Assembly (NCBI GenBank): GCA_964633825.1
Contig: CAZWHE010000064.1
Location: 1 to 20,226, forward strand
From: CAZWHE01 sp964633825
Lineage (GTDB): Bacteria > Planctomycetota > B15-G4 > CAYZWU01
DNA length: 20,226 bases
Direction: 5' to 3'
Part shown: piece by piece, positions 4,828-13,735 of the stretch
Layout: each line of letters opens with the position of its first letter
How positions within the stretch are numbered: the stretch's first letter is position 1
The notes under the pieces: generated by a model
What the model was told of the DNA's origin: nothing
Databases searched by the model: none
What the model saw: only the letters and a program-made list of their open reading frames with translations
Program-made: the position numbers and the translations under genes

Positions 4828-7071
4828 ATGAAAAGAACTGCAATGCCCGTTCTCATATTCCTGTTTCTTTCTGCAGGATCGCTCTTTGCCGACGGAGTCA
4901 TAATCGTCCGCCATCCCGAACCCCGGCCCGGCCTTCACATCGTTCCCCTGGCCGTCAAGTACCATCACGTCGATGTCAAGATCAGGGACCAAATCGCATC
5001 GACCGAGGTGGACCAGGTCTTTGTCAATCCGAACAACATGCGCCTCGAGGGGACATATATCTTCCCCCTGCCTGAAGACGCCGCTGTTTCGGCTCTGAGC
5101 CTCTGGATCGACGGCAAAGAGATGGAGGGCGAGATCCTGCCCCGCGACAAGGCGGTCAAGATCTACACCGACATCGTCCGGCGGATGAAGGATCCGGCGA
5201 TCCTGGAATACATGGGCACTCGCCTCTTCCGCGCGAAGATCTTTCCCATCGAACCAAGAGGCGAAAGACGCGTCCGGATCAGTTACACGGAGATGATCAG
5301 CGCGGACGCGGGGTTTTGCACTTACCGCTACCCCCTGTCGACGGAGAAGTTCTCTTCCAAACCGCTCGAGAACGTGGCTGTCAGCGTTGCAATCGAGACG
5401 ACGGTTCCGCTCAAGACGGTTTTTTCCCCTTCCCACGAGGTCGATGTGGTCAGGAAGGACGACTTCCATGCCAGGGCGGGATTCGAGAAGAAAAATGTGA
5501 AACCGCACAGGGATTTTCTCCTCTATTACTCCCTCTCGAATGAAGAGCTCGGCGCCTCGCTGGTCAGCTCGGGCCGGACGGCCGAAGACGTACCCTTCGC
5601 AGAAGACGGGTACTTCGCCCTCTTTCTCTCTCCGCGGCACGACCTCGACGCGGACGACGTGGTCGAGAAGGACGTGATCTTCGTCATCGACACCTCGGGC
5701 AGCATGAAGGAGCCGGGGGCGAAACCGACGAAGATCGACCAGGCCAAGGGCGCGCTCCGCTTCTGCGTGGGCAGTCTCAACCGGGGCGACCGGTTCAACG
5801 TCATCTCTTTCGCCACGGCCGCTCGGCCATTCCGGAACGAGCTCCAGCCCGCAGGCAGCGAGATATGCCGGAAGGCGCTCGGCTTCATCGATTCGATGAA
5901 AGCCGCCGGCGGAACCAACATCCACGAGGCGCTTCTCACCGCCTTCGGGATGCAGGACAAGGGCTCGGCGCGGCCCTGCATGATCGTCTTTCTCACAGAC
6001 GGTCTGCCCACGGTGGGCGATCTTCAGGGGATCGACGATCTCGCCGGCTTCGCGCGGAGGAATGCGGAACCTTCCACGCGCTTCTTTTCTTTCGGTGTGG
6101 GCCATGATGTGAACACCATTCTCCTCGACCGGATGGCGCGCGAGATTCGGGGCGACAGGATGTACGTCGCACCGGACGAGAACATCGAAGTGAAGGTCTC
6201 GGGTTTTTACGAGAAAATCGCCTGCCCCGTCATGTCCGACGTCGAGGTCGTGATCGAAGGGGTCGAGGCGTACGACCTTCTCCCCGCACGACTCCCCGAC
6301 ATCTTTCGCGGCTCCCAGCTCGTGGTCTACGGACGGTACGCGGGCTCGGGCGGCGGGGCGGTGCGGCTTCGGGGCACGGTCAACGACAAGAAGGTGGAAT
6401 ACGCCTACGACGCGACCTTCGCCGGCACGGAAGGCGATCAAGGCGGTATCGCGCGCCTCTGGGCGACCGCCAAGATCGGCTACCTCCTCGACCAGCTCCG
6501 CCTGAAGGGGATCGATTATTTAAAAGGCTCGAGAGTGCCTGCGGAAAAAGAAATCATCGATGAGATCATCGAGCTCGCAACCCGGCACGGAGTGGTCACT
6601 CCCTATACGGCCCTGCTCGTTGTGGAGGACATCAAAGCCGGCGCTTCTCCCGCCACTCCTCTGGCCATGAGGTTTTCGGCGGATTCTCTCGAAGAGAGTG
6701 TGGATGGGAAGCTCAAGAAAGCCAGGATAGGAGCGGGCCGCGCCGTGGGCGGACCCGCCACCGAGCTGAGCATGTCCTCGCGCGGGCTCAAGACGGGATT
6801 CACGGCTCCTCAAGACACCGATTTCCTGAAAGCCATGCGAACGGATGAAACGATCAGGCACTTCGGCGGAAAAACATTCATCCTCGTCAACGGCGTCTGG
6901 TTCGACACGCTGTTCAGGGAAGGGACCGAAACAAGGAAGATCGTCTTTCTCAGCGACGAGTATTTCGACCTCGCGACCGGCCGCCCCGTTGCCGCGCGCT
7001 GCGCCTCGCTTGGTCCCAGGGTCGTCTTCTGCCTGGAAGGGAAGGCCTTCGAGATCGTTCCCGATCTGTAG
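4828..7071 (+). CDS. Secreted VIT and von Willebrand A domain protein
   Basis: This 747-residue exported protein has inter-alpha-trypsin-inhibitor heavy-chain-like architecture. A signal peptide covers residues 1-21, with cleavage expected after SLFA. A VIT domain spans about 42-160 (FVNPNNMRLEGTYIFPLP, then KAVKIYTDIV), and a vWA domain about 280-460. The metal-ion-dependent adhesion site is complete: DTSGS (288-292), Thr363 in GGTNIH and Asp391 in FLTDG. The remaining 280 residues contain a conserved RLWATAKIGYLLDQLR helix and THRGVVTPYTALLV-like ending (read here as ATRHGVVTPYTALLVVE), followed by a less conserved C-terminal region. Such proteins are periplasmic or surface proteins that bind ligands through the metal site; the ligand is unknown. 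The start is supported by GAGGAGG at 4814-4820. It appears to be transcribed alone and ends at a bidirectional terminator. Confidence 0.93.
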   Translation: MKRTAMPVLIFLFLSAGSLFADGVIIVRHPEPRPGLHIVPLAVKYHHVDVKIRDQIASTEVDQVFVNPNNMRLEGTYIFPLPEDAAVSALSLWIDGKEMEGEILPRDKAVKIYTDIVRRMKDPAILEYMGTRLFRAKIFPIEPRGERRVRISYTEMISADAGFCTYRYPLSTEKFSSKPLENVAVSVAIETTVPLKTVFSPSHEVDVVRKDDFHARAGFEKKNVKPHRDFLLYYSLSNEELGASLVSSGRTAEDVPFAEDGYFALFLSPRHDLDADDVVEKDVIFVIDTSGSMKEPGAKPTKIDQAKGALRFCVGSLNRGDRFNVISFATAARPFRNELQPAGSEICRKALGFIDSMKAAGGTNIHEALLTAFGMQDKGSARPCMIVFLTDGLPTVGDLQGIDDLAGFARRNAEPSTRFFSFGVGHDVNTILLDRMAREIRGDRMYVAPDENIEVKVSGFYEKIACPVMSDVEVVIEGVEAYDLLPARLPDIFRGSQLVVYGRYAGSGGGAVRLRGTVNDKKVEYAYDATFAGTEGDQGGIARLWATAKIGYLLDQLRLKGIDYLKGSRVPAEKEIIDEIIELATRHGVVTPYTALLVVEDIKAGASPATPLAMRFSADSLEESVDGKLKKARIGAGRAVGGPATELSMSSRGLKTGFTAPQDTDFLKAMRTDETIRHFGGKTFILVNGVWFDTLFREGTETRKIVFLSDEYFDLATGRPVAARCASLGPRVVFCLEGKAFEIVPDL

Positions 7072-7089
7072 CCGATGAGAATCAAAACA

Positions 7090-7128
7090 AAAGCCGCGAC
7101 AGCAGAGCCGCCGCGGCTTTTTTTTCAG
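7090..7128. terminator. Bidirectional intrinsic terminator
   Basis: AAAGCCGCG (7090-7098) pairs with CGCGGCTTT (7112-7120), with T8 at 7118-7125 on the plus strand and an A-rich lead-in (T-rich on the minus strand). It lies between two convergent genes, 18 bp past the plus-strand stop and 11 bp past the minus-strand stop, and can serve both. Confidence 0.88.
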
Positions 7129-7138
7129 GAAGGTTTCT

Positions 7139-8575
7139 TTACTGGAGCACGAGACGATAGACGCCGTTGTCGCCGTCGAGGGGGTTCGTCTCGACATCGT
7201 CGGTCCAGCGGATCGTTGCAAAAATACAGCTCATGTCGGCGTTGAAGGCGATAATAGCCGCGTTCGCTTCGGTGTACCCGTAGGTGGGGGAGACATCGAG
7301 GCCGGCGTCCCAGGTCTTCATCCACGAGGGCTGCCCCGAAGAGGGGGATGCATAGACCTTCGTGTTGTTGGATGAGGCATTCCCCATGTCGGACCGCTGC
7401 GAGCCGACGAGACATATCTTGCTCGAGTTCCCGGGGGCCATGCCCACCGAGCCCGTATGGACCGTATCGATGTAGCGGATCGTCGTGCCGGCCGTTGACG
7501 CGTTGTCCGTCCAGGAGGCGACATAGGGGAGGCCGCTGTTCCGCGCCTGCCACTGGCCGGTCTGGGTGAAGTAAACGCCTTTGCTTCTCGTGGTCATAAT
7601 CGTTTCGTCGTTCAGATTGAGATCGAAGGTGAGGCCTGTGTGGTTCGTCCAGAGCATGGCGTTCGATCCGGTGGAACAGCTGAGCATCATGATGGAGGAC
7701 GAGATCCGGGCGATGCTTCCGCTGATCTCAGGGCTCTGGTTGATGCCCGTGGGCAGGCCGTTGCTCACCTCGGCGAATGAGCCGGCGCCGTGGTTCGAGT
7801 TGACGAATATCCTGCCGTCCGTTGACGCCGTCTTGTTGAAGAGGAGAGCCGTGTTGACGGACAGGTCGACCATGCCGAGCAGAACATAGTTCGGAGCTTG
7901 AGGGGGAATGACGATGCTTCCGGCCGCGGCGGTTCGCGATTTACCGTCCCAGATGCTGTCGTACCGGGGAGGAAGGCCGCTGTTGTTGGAAGCCCACGAT
8001 GCGCCGCCGTTGTGGCTGTAGAAAAAGCCCGGATGGTCGGGGGAGAGGTTGAATACATCGAGCCCGGCGACCTGGGCCACGCTGATATAGACCTTGTCCG
8101 GGTCAACGGGATCGACAGCCACGGCCATGACGGCCCAGTCGGAATTGGGGAACCCGAGACCGGAGCTCACGCTTGTCCAGTTCAGGCCGCCGTCCACGGT
8201 CTTGAACACGCCCTGCTCGATCGTGCCCGCGTACATCACATCGGGATTGCCCGTGCAAATGGCCAGGTCCATGATGTTATAGGAGACAAGCAAAACGCCA
8301 TCGTTGATTGTCGCCCATGTCACACCCTTGTCGCTCGTCATCCAGAGCCCGTCGGCAGGTGACGGCGAGCCGCTCACGAAATCGATCGAATTGACCGTTG
8401 CGAGATAGATCTTGTTGGGATCGGTGGGATGAGGCAAGAGACGCCCCATGGAGCTGTCAATCATGTCTCCCGTGAACGAGGTCTGCTCCCAGGTGTAGGT
8501 CGCGGCCTGCGAATAAGGGACAAAGAGGAAAACCGTCATGACGACGGCCATAAGGAATAACGTTGATTTTTGCAT
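7139..8575 (-). CDS. Secreted BNR/Asp-box beta-propeller protein
   Basis: This 478-residue exported protein has a signal peptide (MQKSTLFLMAVVMTVFLFVP, then YSQA cleavage) and sialidase/VPS10-type BNR repeats. Asp-box motifs are visible as TSDKGVTW, TVDGGLNW and SHNGGASW, with repeated propeller phrases such as DPNKIYLAT, NPDVMYAGT and DPDKVYISV. The first half is a clear propeller; the second is less regular, still contains aromatic and glycine-rich repeats, and ends GDNGVYRLVLQ. The ATG at 8575 is chosen because GAGGAGG lies 8 nt upstream; an upstream start would put charged residues ahead of the signal peptide. No sialidase catalytic residues can be assigned, so an enzyme function should not be assumed. 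It probably binds or scaffolds at the cell surface or in the periplasm. Confidence 0.85.
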   Translation of the reverse strand: MQKSTLFLMAVVMTVFLFVPYSQAATYTWEQTSFTGDMIDSSMGRLLPHPTDPNKIYLATVNSIDFVSGSPSPADGLWMTSDKGVTWATINDGVLLVSYNIMDLAICTGNPDVMYAGTIEQGVFKTVDGGLNWTSVSSGLGFPNSDWAVMAVAVDPVDPDKVYISVAQVAGLDVFNLSPDHPGFFYSHNGGASWASNNSGLPPRYDSIWDGKSRTAAAGSIVIPPQAPNYVLLGMVDLSVNTALLFNKTASTDGRIFVNSNHGAGSFAEVSNGLPTGINQSPEISGSIARISSSIMMLSCSTGSNAMLWTNHTGLTFDLNLNDETIMTTRSKGVYFTQTGQWQARNSGLPYVASWTDNASTAGTTIRYIDTVHTGSVGMAPGNSSKICLVGSQRSDMGNASSNNTKVYASPSSGQPSWMKTWDAGLDVSPTYGYTEANAAIIAFNADMSCIFATIRWTDDVETNPLDGDNGVYRLVLQ

Positions 8576-8821
8576 TTCAGATCCTCCTCGTGTGCAAATG
8601 AAGCGCAAAAGAATAAGTCAGATCAATTAGCTCCCGGCTTTTTCAGATTCCGGATTATATCATAATATTAAACTGGTGGGATGTTTTTCCTTTGAAGCGA
8701 GACGGATCGCTTTCAACGGCCTCTTCAAATAGTGTTTGAAATCGGGAATGACATGATATTTTAAATGGAGTGCGAAGCATCCGGCCTTTGTATCGGTTTT
8801 TTACGGCGTGAGGAGCAAAAA

Positions 8822-9157
8822 ATGCCGTTTTCGCTCATTCTGACAGTTCTCTTCTTGTGCGTTTTTGCACTCGGCTCGGGATGCGCATCTCCCGAAGACA
8901 CGATAAAGAGCGAGCCTGCCTGCGGCGGAGCCTGCGTGAACGAACCCGAGATCGATAGTGCGGATTCCAATCCACAAAACAAAGAAACGACCGAGATGAG
9001 CGAAGTCGTCGATGAGCTCAAAACCGGTTTGAGAGAAACAGGTGAGATCGTCGACGACCTGAATAATCTGTTCCACAGCATGAACGATTCCCGCCCGAAG
9101 AAAACTCCCGATGACCGGGATGAGGCAGGCGATCAGGACGGTTCGAAAGACGGATAA
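8822..9157 (+). CDS. Small acidic lipoprotein
   Basis: This 111-residue protein has a hydrophobic leader (MPFSLILTVLFLCVFALGSG) followed by a cysteine in the context ALGSGC-ASPED, an imperfect but plausible lipobox. The mature part is short, acidic and likely helical (MSEVVDELKTGLRETGEIVDD contains heptad-like spacing), ending in a charged DDRDEAGDQDGSKDG tail. The ATG at 8822 is selected over one at 8765 because GAGGAG precedes it and it begins directly with the signal sequence. It ends 12 bp before the sodium symporter gene, so the two are probably co-transcribed and may be functionally linked. I do not recognise a family for it. Confidence 0.72.
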   Translation: MPFSLILTVLFLCVFALGSGCASPEDTIKSEPACGGACVNEPEIDSADSNPQNKETTEMSEVVDELKTGLRETGEIVDDLNNLFHSMNDSRPKKTPDDRDEAGDQDGSKDG

Positions 9158-9169
9158 AAGGAGCGCACC

Positions 9170-10567
9170 ATGAATGACGGTTCCGCACAGCGCGGGCAGT
9201 GGGGATCGAAGATCGGCTTTATCCTTGCCGCGAGCGGCAGCGCCGTCGGCCTCGGCAATCTCTGGAAGTTTCCCTATATCACCTGGGAGAACAACGGCGG
9301 GGCCTTCGTTCTCATCTACCTGGTCAGCGTGATCATCATCGGCTGGCCGATCATGATGGCCGAAATCCTGATCGGCCGCCGCACCCAGGAAAATCCGGTG
9401 CCGGCTTTTGAAAAGCTGGGGGGGAAGGGTTGGGGTTTCGTCGGGTGGCTCGGCGTGCTGACGGGCCTTGTCATTCTCGGTTATTACAGCGTCATCGCCG
9501 GGTGGACGATCACGTCCTTTTTGTCGTGCATCGATTGGAGCGTTTCCGGATACGTCCGGCCGGCTGACGGATATTTCGACGAGTTCACGGGCGATGGATC
9601 GCTCCAGCTGCTCCTTTCCTTTCTTTTCATGGCCGCAACGGCCGCCGTGATCTGGAAAGGGATCAACAAGGGGATCGAAAGAGCGACCAAGATCTTGATG
9701 CCGATCCTGTTCGGCATTCTCGTCTACATGGTCGTCATGGCCCTCTTTCTCCCCGGCCGGGACGAGACCTTTCGCTTTCTTTTCAATCCGAACTTCGCCG
9801 AACTGCCGACCGAAGGAATTCTGGAGGCCGTGGGCCACGCCTTCTTCACCCTCTCCCTCGGCATGGGGGCCATGATCACATACGGATCGTACATGGGGCG
9901 CGGCGCCTCCATTCCCCGGAACGCGGCCATGGTGGTCTTTCTCGATTCGCTGATCGCCATATGCGCCTGCATCGTGATGTATACCATCATCTTCTCGGCG
10001 CCCGATGTGAAAGACAGCGTCTCGGGCTCCACGGTGGGGATGCTTTTCATCACCCTGCCCAACCTGCTCTATTCAGAGATCCCTTTCGGCTCGACGCTGG
10101 CGCCGATCTTTTACATCCTTGTCGCCTTCGCCGCTCTCTCATCGACGATCTCCCTTCTCGAGGTGCTCGTTTCGCTCCTCATCGACAAGCTGAAAATGAG
10201 CAGGCGCAAGGCGACCCTGATCGCCGCCGGAACGGCATACACGGTCTCGATCTTCGCGGCCCTTTCCCTCGGATCGATTAAGTTCCTTTCCGAGCTCAAC
10301 GTCTTCGGCGAGGGGAAAGACGGTTTCCTGACCACGCTCGATCATCTCGCCGCAAACTGGATGCTCCCTGTGGGCGGTTTCTTCATCACGATCTTCGTGG
10401 GATGGTTTCTCGATAAAAAGGTCAGCCTCGATGAGCTCGGCCTGACCTGGCCTGACGGCACCCCGACCCGGACCTTTTCGGTCTTTCGCTTCCTGATCCG
10501 CTTTGTTGCGCCGGCGGCGATCCTGGCCGTCATTATCGCCGTCATCTTCGGCAAGGACTTCAGCTGA
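9170..10567 (+). CDS. SNF-family sodium-dependent transporter (NSS)
   Basis: This 465-residue inner-membrane symporter belongs to the neurotransmitter:sodium symporter family (LeuT fold), importing amino acids or related compounds with sodium. The diagnostic TM1 segment GFILAASGSAVGLGNLWKFP carries the unwound sodium and substrate-binding region, followed by ITWENNGGAFVLIYLV. TM6 is recognisable around HAFFTLSLGMGAMITYGSYM, and TM8 around FAALSSTISLLEVLVS. About eleven to twelve hydrophobic helices are present, the usual bacterial complement, and length is normal. AAAAGGAG precedes the ATG. It forms a two-gene unit with the upstream lipoprotein. Its TGA stop lies within the first copy of a 21-bp hairpin repeat array. 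The substrate cannot be determined from sequence; amino acid is the default. Confidence 0.93.
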   Translation: MNDGSAQRGQWGSKIGFILAASGSAVGLGNLWKFPYITWENNGGAFVLIYLVSVIIIGWPIMMAEILIGRRTQENPVPAFEKLGGKGWGFVGWLGVLTGLVILGYYSVIAGWTITSFLSCIDWSVSGYVRPADGYFDEFTGDGSLQLLLSFLFMAATAAVIWKGINKGIERATKILMPILFGILVYMVVMALFLPGRDETFRFLFNPNFAELPTEGILEAVGHAFFTLSLGMGAMITYGSYMGRGASIPRNAAMVVFLDSLIAICACIVMYTIIFSAPDVKDSVSGSTVGMLFITLPNLLYSEIPFGSTLAPIFYILVAFAALSSTISLLEVLVSLLIDKLKMSRRKATLIAAGTAYTVSIFAALSLGSIKFLSELNVFGEGKDGFLTTLDHLAANWMLPVGGFFITIFVGWFLDKKVSLDELGLTWPDGTPTRTFSVFRFLIRFVAPAAILAVIIAVIFGKDFS

Positions 10568-10645
10568 GGGCCGAATGGATTCGGCTGAGGGCCGAAAGAC
10601 TTCGGCTGAGGGCCGAAAGACTTCGGCTGAGGGCCGATCAATCAG
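10562..10645. repeat. Four-copy 21-bp hairpin tandem repeat between convergent genes
   Basis: Four units of 21 bp (anchor GGCTGAGGGCCGAAAGACTTC) occupy 10562-10645. The two central copies are identical and the outer copies diverge at their ends. Each junction forms a hairpin, TTCGGC-TGAGG-GCCGAA, so the array is a row of small stem-loops spaced at exactly two helical turns. It covers the stop codon of the symporter gene and touches the stop codon of the porin gene, which ends at 10642 on the other strand. It may end or protect both transcripts. Confidence 0.85.
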
Positions 10646-11817
10646 AAACTGATTTCGAAGCGCAGGCCCGCGGCCAAGGCGTTGTGGGTTCCGCCGCCCG
10701 GGTTGACGATGTACTGGATATCGGGTTGCACCTGAAACCGGCTGCAGATCTTGGCCTTGTAAAAAAGCTCGATAGCTGTTTCGTGAGCGCCCGGCCCTGT
10801 TTCCCGCCTGCCCCGCCCCAGGCGCGCCGAAGCCACGCCGATTCCGGCTATGTCTTCGCACCTGTCCGGAACAAGCCCCTTGTAAGAAAGGCCGCCGCCG
10901 TAATAGAGAGAGATCTCGTTCCGGTCGCCCGGAGTCAGGCTGAGCTGAAGAAATGTTCCGAGTCCCTGATCATCGTCGGGGTCCTCGTTCTCCTTCAAAA
11001 GGGACTGATCGGCGATAAGGTAGCAGCCCTGGTTTCCGGGAAAGATCCGGCGGCCGGGATCGGCCGTGATCTCTTCGACGCGGGCGCTGTGCGTCCAGAA
11101 TCCGAGCCCCCAATAGCCGGGCAGGATGCCTTCCCGAATGAACTGAGGTTTCACGGCCCACTCGATGATGGAGAAACTCCCGCCCTTGCCGTCGAATGTC
11201 GTATCGAAACCCGAGGTCCCGCCGTTGGACTCTCCGTCGTATACCCCGGCCCTGACCGAGAACAAACCGTCCGGTTCCCAAAAGAGCACGGCTCCGAGAC
11301 CGGGATCGGGGAAGGTCGGCAGGGGTTTGTTCGGACAGAATCCGAAAGATGAGTTGATGAAGTCCGCGCCGTATGCAGAGAAGCAGAAGTCGGCGTTGGC
11401 GTCCTGTTTTCCCACCTTGCACTCGAACCTTCCTTCCAGAAAGCTGTGCTTGTACCAATACTCGCTGATCTGGGTGAAGTCATCGGCGTCGATGTTGCTC
11501 AAGACCTGCAAGTCTCCCGTGTGATCCTCCGCGATCGAGTCTCCGTGTCCTTTCTGGGCGCATATAAAGAAGGTCCCGCCTCTCCAGAAGCCGATCCTTT
11601 CCGTGTCGATCGTGGCGGTCAGGTCGAGAAGGCCGCGGTATGCGGCGGCGTTGTGCGTATTGATGCCGCCCTTGAGGTTGGCGAAATACTCTCCCTTGTA
11701 TACGGCCTCGAAGAGAACGGCCGGCTCGGACTGGTCGGTAGTCTTCTTTTCATCGTTTCCAACAGCCGTCGGCAAAATGAGCGCAACAATAAGAGGCACA
11801 TGAGAAACGGTTTTCAC
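10642..11817 (-). CDS. OprB-family carbohydrate-selective porin
   Basis: This 391-residue outer-membrane protein begins with a signal peptide (MKTVSHVPLIVALILPTAVG). OprB-family features include the GINTHNAAAYRGLLDLTATID opening strand region, GADFINSSFGFCPNKPLPTFPD, SFSIIEWAVKP and the hallmark late motif FQVQPDIQYIVNPGG, ending in the terminal beta strand LRFEISF with C-terminal phenylalanine typical of outer-membrane barrels. The start is GTG at 11817 with AGGAA upstream, a weak site. It follows the polyferredoxin gene by 45 bp with no terminator visible, so it is probably the last gene of the DtxR-headed operon. OprB porins classically pass sugars, but the operon setting suggests a metal-linked role. 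That is inference. Confidence 0.88.
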   Translation of the reverse strand: MKTVSHVPLIVALILPTAVGNDEKKTTDQSEPAVLFEAVYKGEYFANLKGGINTHNAAAYRGLLDLTATIDTERIGFWRGGTFFICAQKGHGDSIAEDHTGDLQVLSNIDADDFTQISEYWYKHSFLEGRFECKVGKQDANADFCFSAYGADFINSSFGFCPNKPLPTFPDPGLGAVLFWEPDGLFSVRAGVYDGESNGGTSGFDTTFDGKGGSFSIIEWAVKPQFIREGILPGYWGLGFWTHSARVEEITADPGRRIFPGNQGCYLIADQSLLKENEDPDDDQGLGTFLQLSLTPGDRNEISLYYGGGLSYKGLVPDRCEDIAGIGVASARLGRGRRETGPGAHETAIELFYKAKICSRFQVQPDIQYIVNPGGGTHNALAAGLRFEISF

Positions 11818-11862
11818 GAAAGTGTTCCTGTATGGGGATCTCTCTGTTTCGATCAGTGCGGT

Positions 11863-12957
11863 CTACATTCCGCCCTTTTCCTCCTCCGAATCTATCAGAT
11901 CGTCCTCTCCGGGATGACCGTACTCGGGATTCTCGAGGTGGTGAACGTGGTAACGATACTCCTCGACGGAGATCTCGTTCTGCCAGTACCCCGTAACACG
12001 GCCGACGAAAGTTCCGGCCAGGAAGAAGAGAACGATGACCCCGGCATAGAGAGGCCTGGGGAAACGCCCCCGCTTCGATGATATGGAAAAGCCAAGCGCG
12101 CCTTCTTCGGGACAGGCATCGATGCACCGAAAGCATGCGTGGCACTCATCGGAGAAGACGGCTTTCTTTTCATCCACACGGATGCGGGAGGGACAGGCCG
12201 CCGCACAGGAGCCGCAGGCGGTGCATGTTTTTTTGCTGCGGTTGATCTTCCACGGGGAGAACCAGCTCAAAGCGCCGAGGAACGCCCCGTAGGGGCAGAG
12301 GTAGCGGCACCAGGAAAAAGGAATAAAGACGGACGAAAGAACAAGAACGACGAGGACCCAAAAGGTCGTTGCCGACATCTCGGTAAAGAACTTGAGCATC
12401 TTGATGTCGGCGGCCCGGTTGTAAGGGCCGTATACGAATTCCTCGAGCCGGGCGGCGTTCATGCCTGCAAGAACGGCCCAGAGAAAGAAGAGGAGACCGA
12501 GATACTTGATTCCGCGCAAAGGCGTGTCGATCCAGCGGTGTAAATTATGTATTCCCTTGAAAAGGAGATGACGAACGCGGGCGAGCAGTTCCGAGAGAAG
12601 CCCGATGGGGCAGACCCAGCTGCAGAAGCCTTTCTTGAGAAGGAGTCCCGTGCCGGCGATGACGAGAAAGAGGATCAGTCCCGAAGGGTGGATCTTGTTG
12701 AACACGCCGCCGACGATCCAGAGCTTCAGGCTGACGAGCGAACCGATGGGAAGAAAGGCTTCCACCCCCGGCGGACGAGCGATCACATGGTCGCTGCCGT
12801 CCTCCAGCTGTTGGACGAAAAGAGCGAATCGATACCCGATCCAGAGGGTCGTTGCCAGAAACCCGTACTGAACCGGCCGTCTTACAGGATGGATGCGGAA
12901 ATGATTGACATGAACGGCCGGTCTATCGGCCGGCTTTGCGGAGGTCTTTGACGACAC
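11863..12957 (-). CDS. Membrane-bound 4Fe-4S polyferredoxin (NapH/YccM-like)
   Basis: This is an inner-membrane electron-transfer protein of about 364 residues. Two cytoplasmic-loop CxxxCP motifs, CSWVCPIG (about 112-119) and CRYLCPYG (about 217-224), are followed by two ferredoxin-type 4Fe-4S motifs, CTACGSCAAACP (245-256) and CHACFRCIDACP (272-283). Five to six hydrophobic helices surround them, and a histidine- and acid-rich tail contains YRYHVHHLENPEYGHPGED. This is the NapH/NosR-C/YccM layout, which moves electrons between the quinone pool and periplasmic or membrane partners. GTG at 12957 is preferred because CCGGAG lies 6 nt upstream; a TTG at 12975 is possible. It overlaps the end of the preceding gene by about 35 bp, implying translational coupling. 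No nap or nos genes are nearby, so the redox partner is unknown. Confidence 0.85.
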   Translation of the reverse strand: MSSKTSAKPADRPAVHVNHFRIHPVRRPVQYGFLATTLWIGYRFALFVQQLEDGSDHVIARPPGVEAFLPIGSLVSLKLWIVGGVFNKIHPSGLILFLVIAGTGLLLKKGFCSWVCPIGLLSELLARVRHLLFKGIHNLHRWIDTPLRGIKYLGLLFFLWAVLAGMNAARLEEFVYGPYNRAADIKMLKFFTEMSATTFWVLVVLVLSSVFIPFSWCRYLCPYGAFLGALSWFSPWKINRSKKTCTACGSCAAACPSRIRVDEKKAVFSDECHACFRCIDACPEEGALGFSISSKRGRFPRPLYAGVIVLFFLAGTFVGRVTGYWQNEISVEEYRYHVHHLENPEYGHPGEDDLIDSEEEKGGM

Positions 12958-13735
12958 AATAAACTCCGGCGACAAAGGCGGCCAGTATTGTTGCCATAAT
13001 AGGCAGGTTCAGGGTGATCCACGGCTCGGAGAAGATCTTCCATTTGATCAGGATTTCGATGGCGTTCCAAAAAATAATAACCGTGGGAATGGCATACCGC
13101 AGGGCGTGGCCCATGTCGGCGATTCTCACCAGCCTGTAGAGAAGCCAGACCGAACCTGCAAGAGAGAGAAGCAGAAAGAGATAGGTCGCCGGATGATGGA
13201 CGCCGAAAATATTTTCGTCGTAGAGAAGGAGCATCACAACGTAGAAGAACCAGAGCACGGATATCATTTCAAAGGCCGTCCTGGGTCCGTAGTTCTCGAC
13301 CTTGCCATGGACTGCCGGGCCCCGGAGGAGTTTGAGCTTCCTCCTGAGCCAGACGAAAAAGTTGCATCTCACGCTTTCATGAAAAAGCAGATAAATGGAA
13401 AGAAGCAGAACGAGGCTCCACGTATGGGTCAACAGCCTGTATTCGCCTTTCGATCCGTTCAACTCGCCCACGCCGAGCTGTTCCGCACCGTAGATAAAGC
13501 CGTATTCCACAACTCCCGTCCACATGAAGACGCCCGAGAAAGCTCCGAGAAATGACTGCCACCCCGCCGATTTGATAAAGCGCGTCAGCACGATGAGGAG
13601 AAAGCCCGCCAGAAAAAGAGCCCAGGCGCCGGCATAAAGCCAGGAGCCGGGAAGATGCTTGTTCATGAGGGCCATGGCGGCGTGGCCGAGGGGCATGAGA
13701 AAGAGGATGGTCAAAAAGGCCTTGATTCCGGTCAT
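12923..13735 (-). CDS. Eight-helix integral membrane protein of unknown function
   Basis: This 270-residue polytopic membrane protein has about eight hydrophobic segments, the first directly at the N-terminus (TGIKAFLTILFLMPLGHAA) and the last near the end (LPIMATILAAFVAGVYCVV). Histidines sit near membrane boundaries (GHAAMAL, HTWSLVL, FHESVRC, GVHHPATY), which would allow heme or metal coordination, but no known motif is evident. Its ATG overlaps the TGA of the DtxR-type gene in an ATGA arrangement, and its end overlaps the polyferredoxin gene by about 35 bp. Translation of the three is therefore coupled. The simplest reading is a membrane partner of the polyferredoxin, possibly a quinone- or cytochrome-like subunit, but I recognise no family. 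Confidence 0.85.
   Translation of the reverse strand: MTGIKAFLTILFLMPLGHAAMALMNKHLPGSWLYAGAWALFLAGFLLIVLTRFIKSAGWQSFLGAFSGVFMWTGVVEYGFIYGAEQLGVGELNGSKGEYRLLTHTWSLVLLLSIYLLFHESVRCNFFVWLRRKLKLLRGPAVHGKVENYGPRTAFEMISVLWFFYVVMLLLYDENIFGVHHPATYLFLLLSLAGSVWLLYRLVRIADMGHALRYAIPTVIIFWNAIEILIKWKIFSEPWITLNLPIMATILAAFVAGVYCVVKDLRKAGR

Noticed and set aside
4681..6441. Long minus-strand open frame (586 codons) opposite the VIT-vWA gene
   Set aside because: It is the antisense shadow of a clearly recognised gene in GC-rich DNA; its translation has no family motifs.
8801..9838. Minus-strand open frame opposite the lipoprotein and symporter genes
   Set aside because: Antisense shadow; the plus-strand proteins show a signal peptide and NSS motifs.
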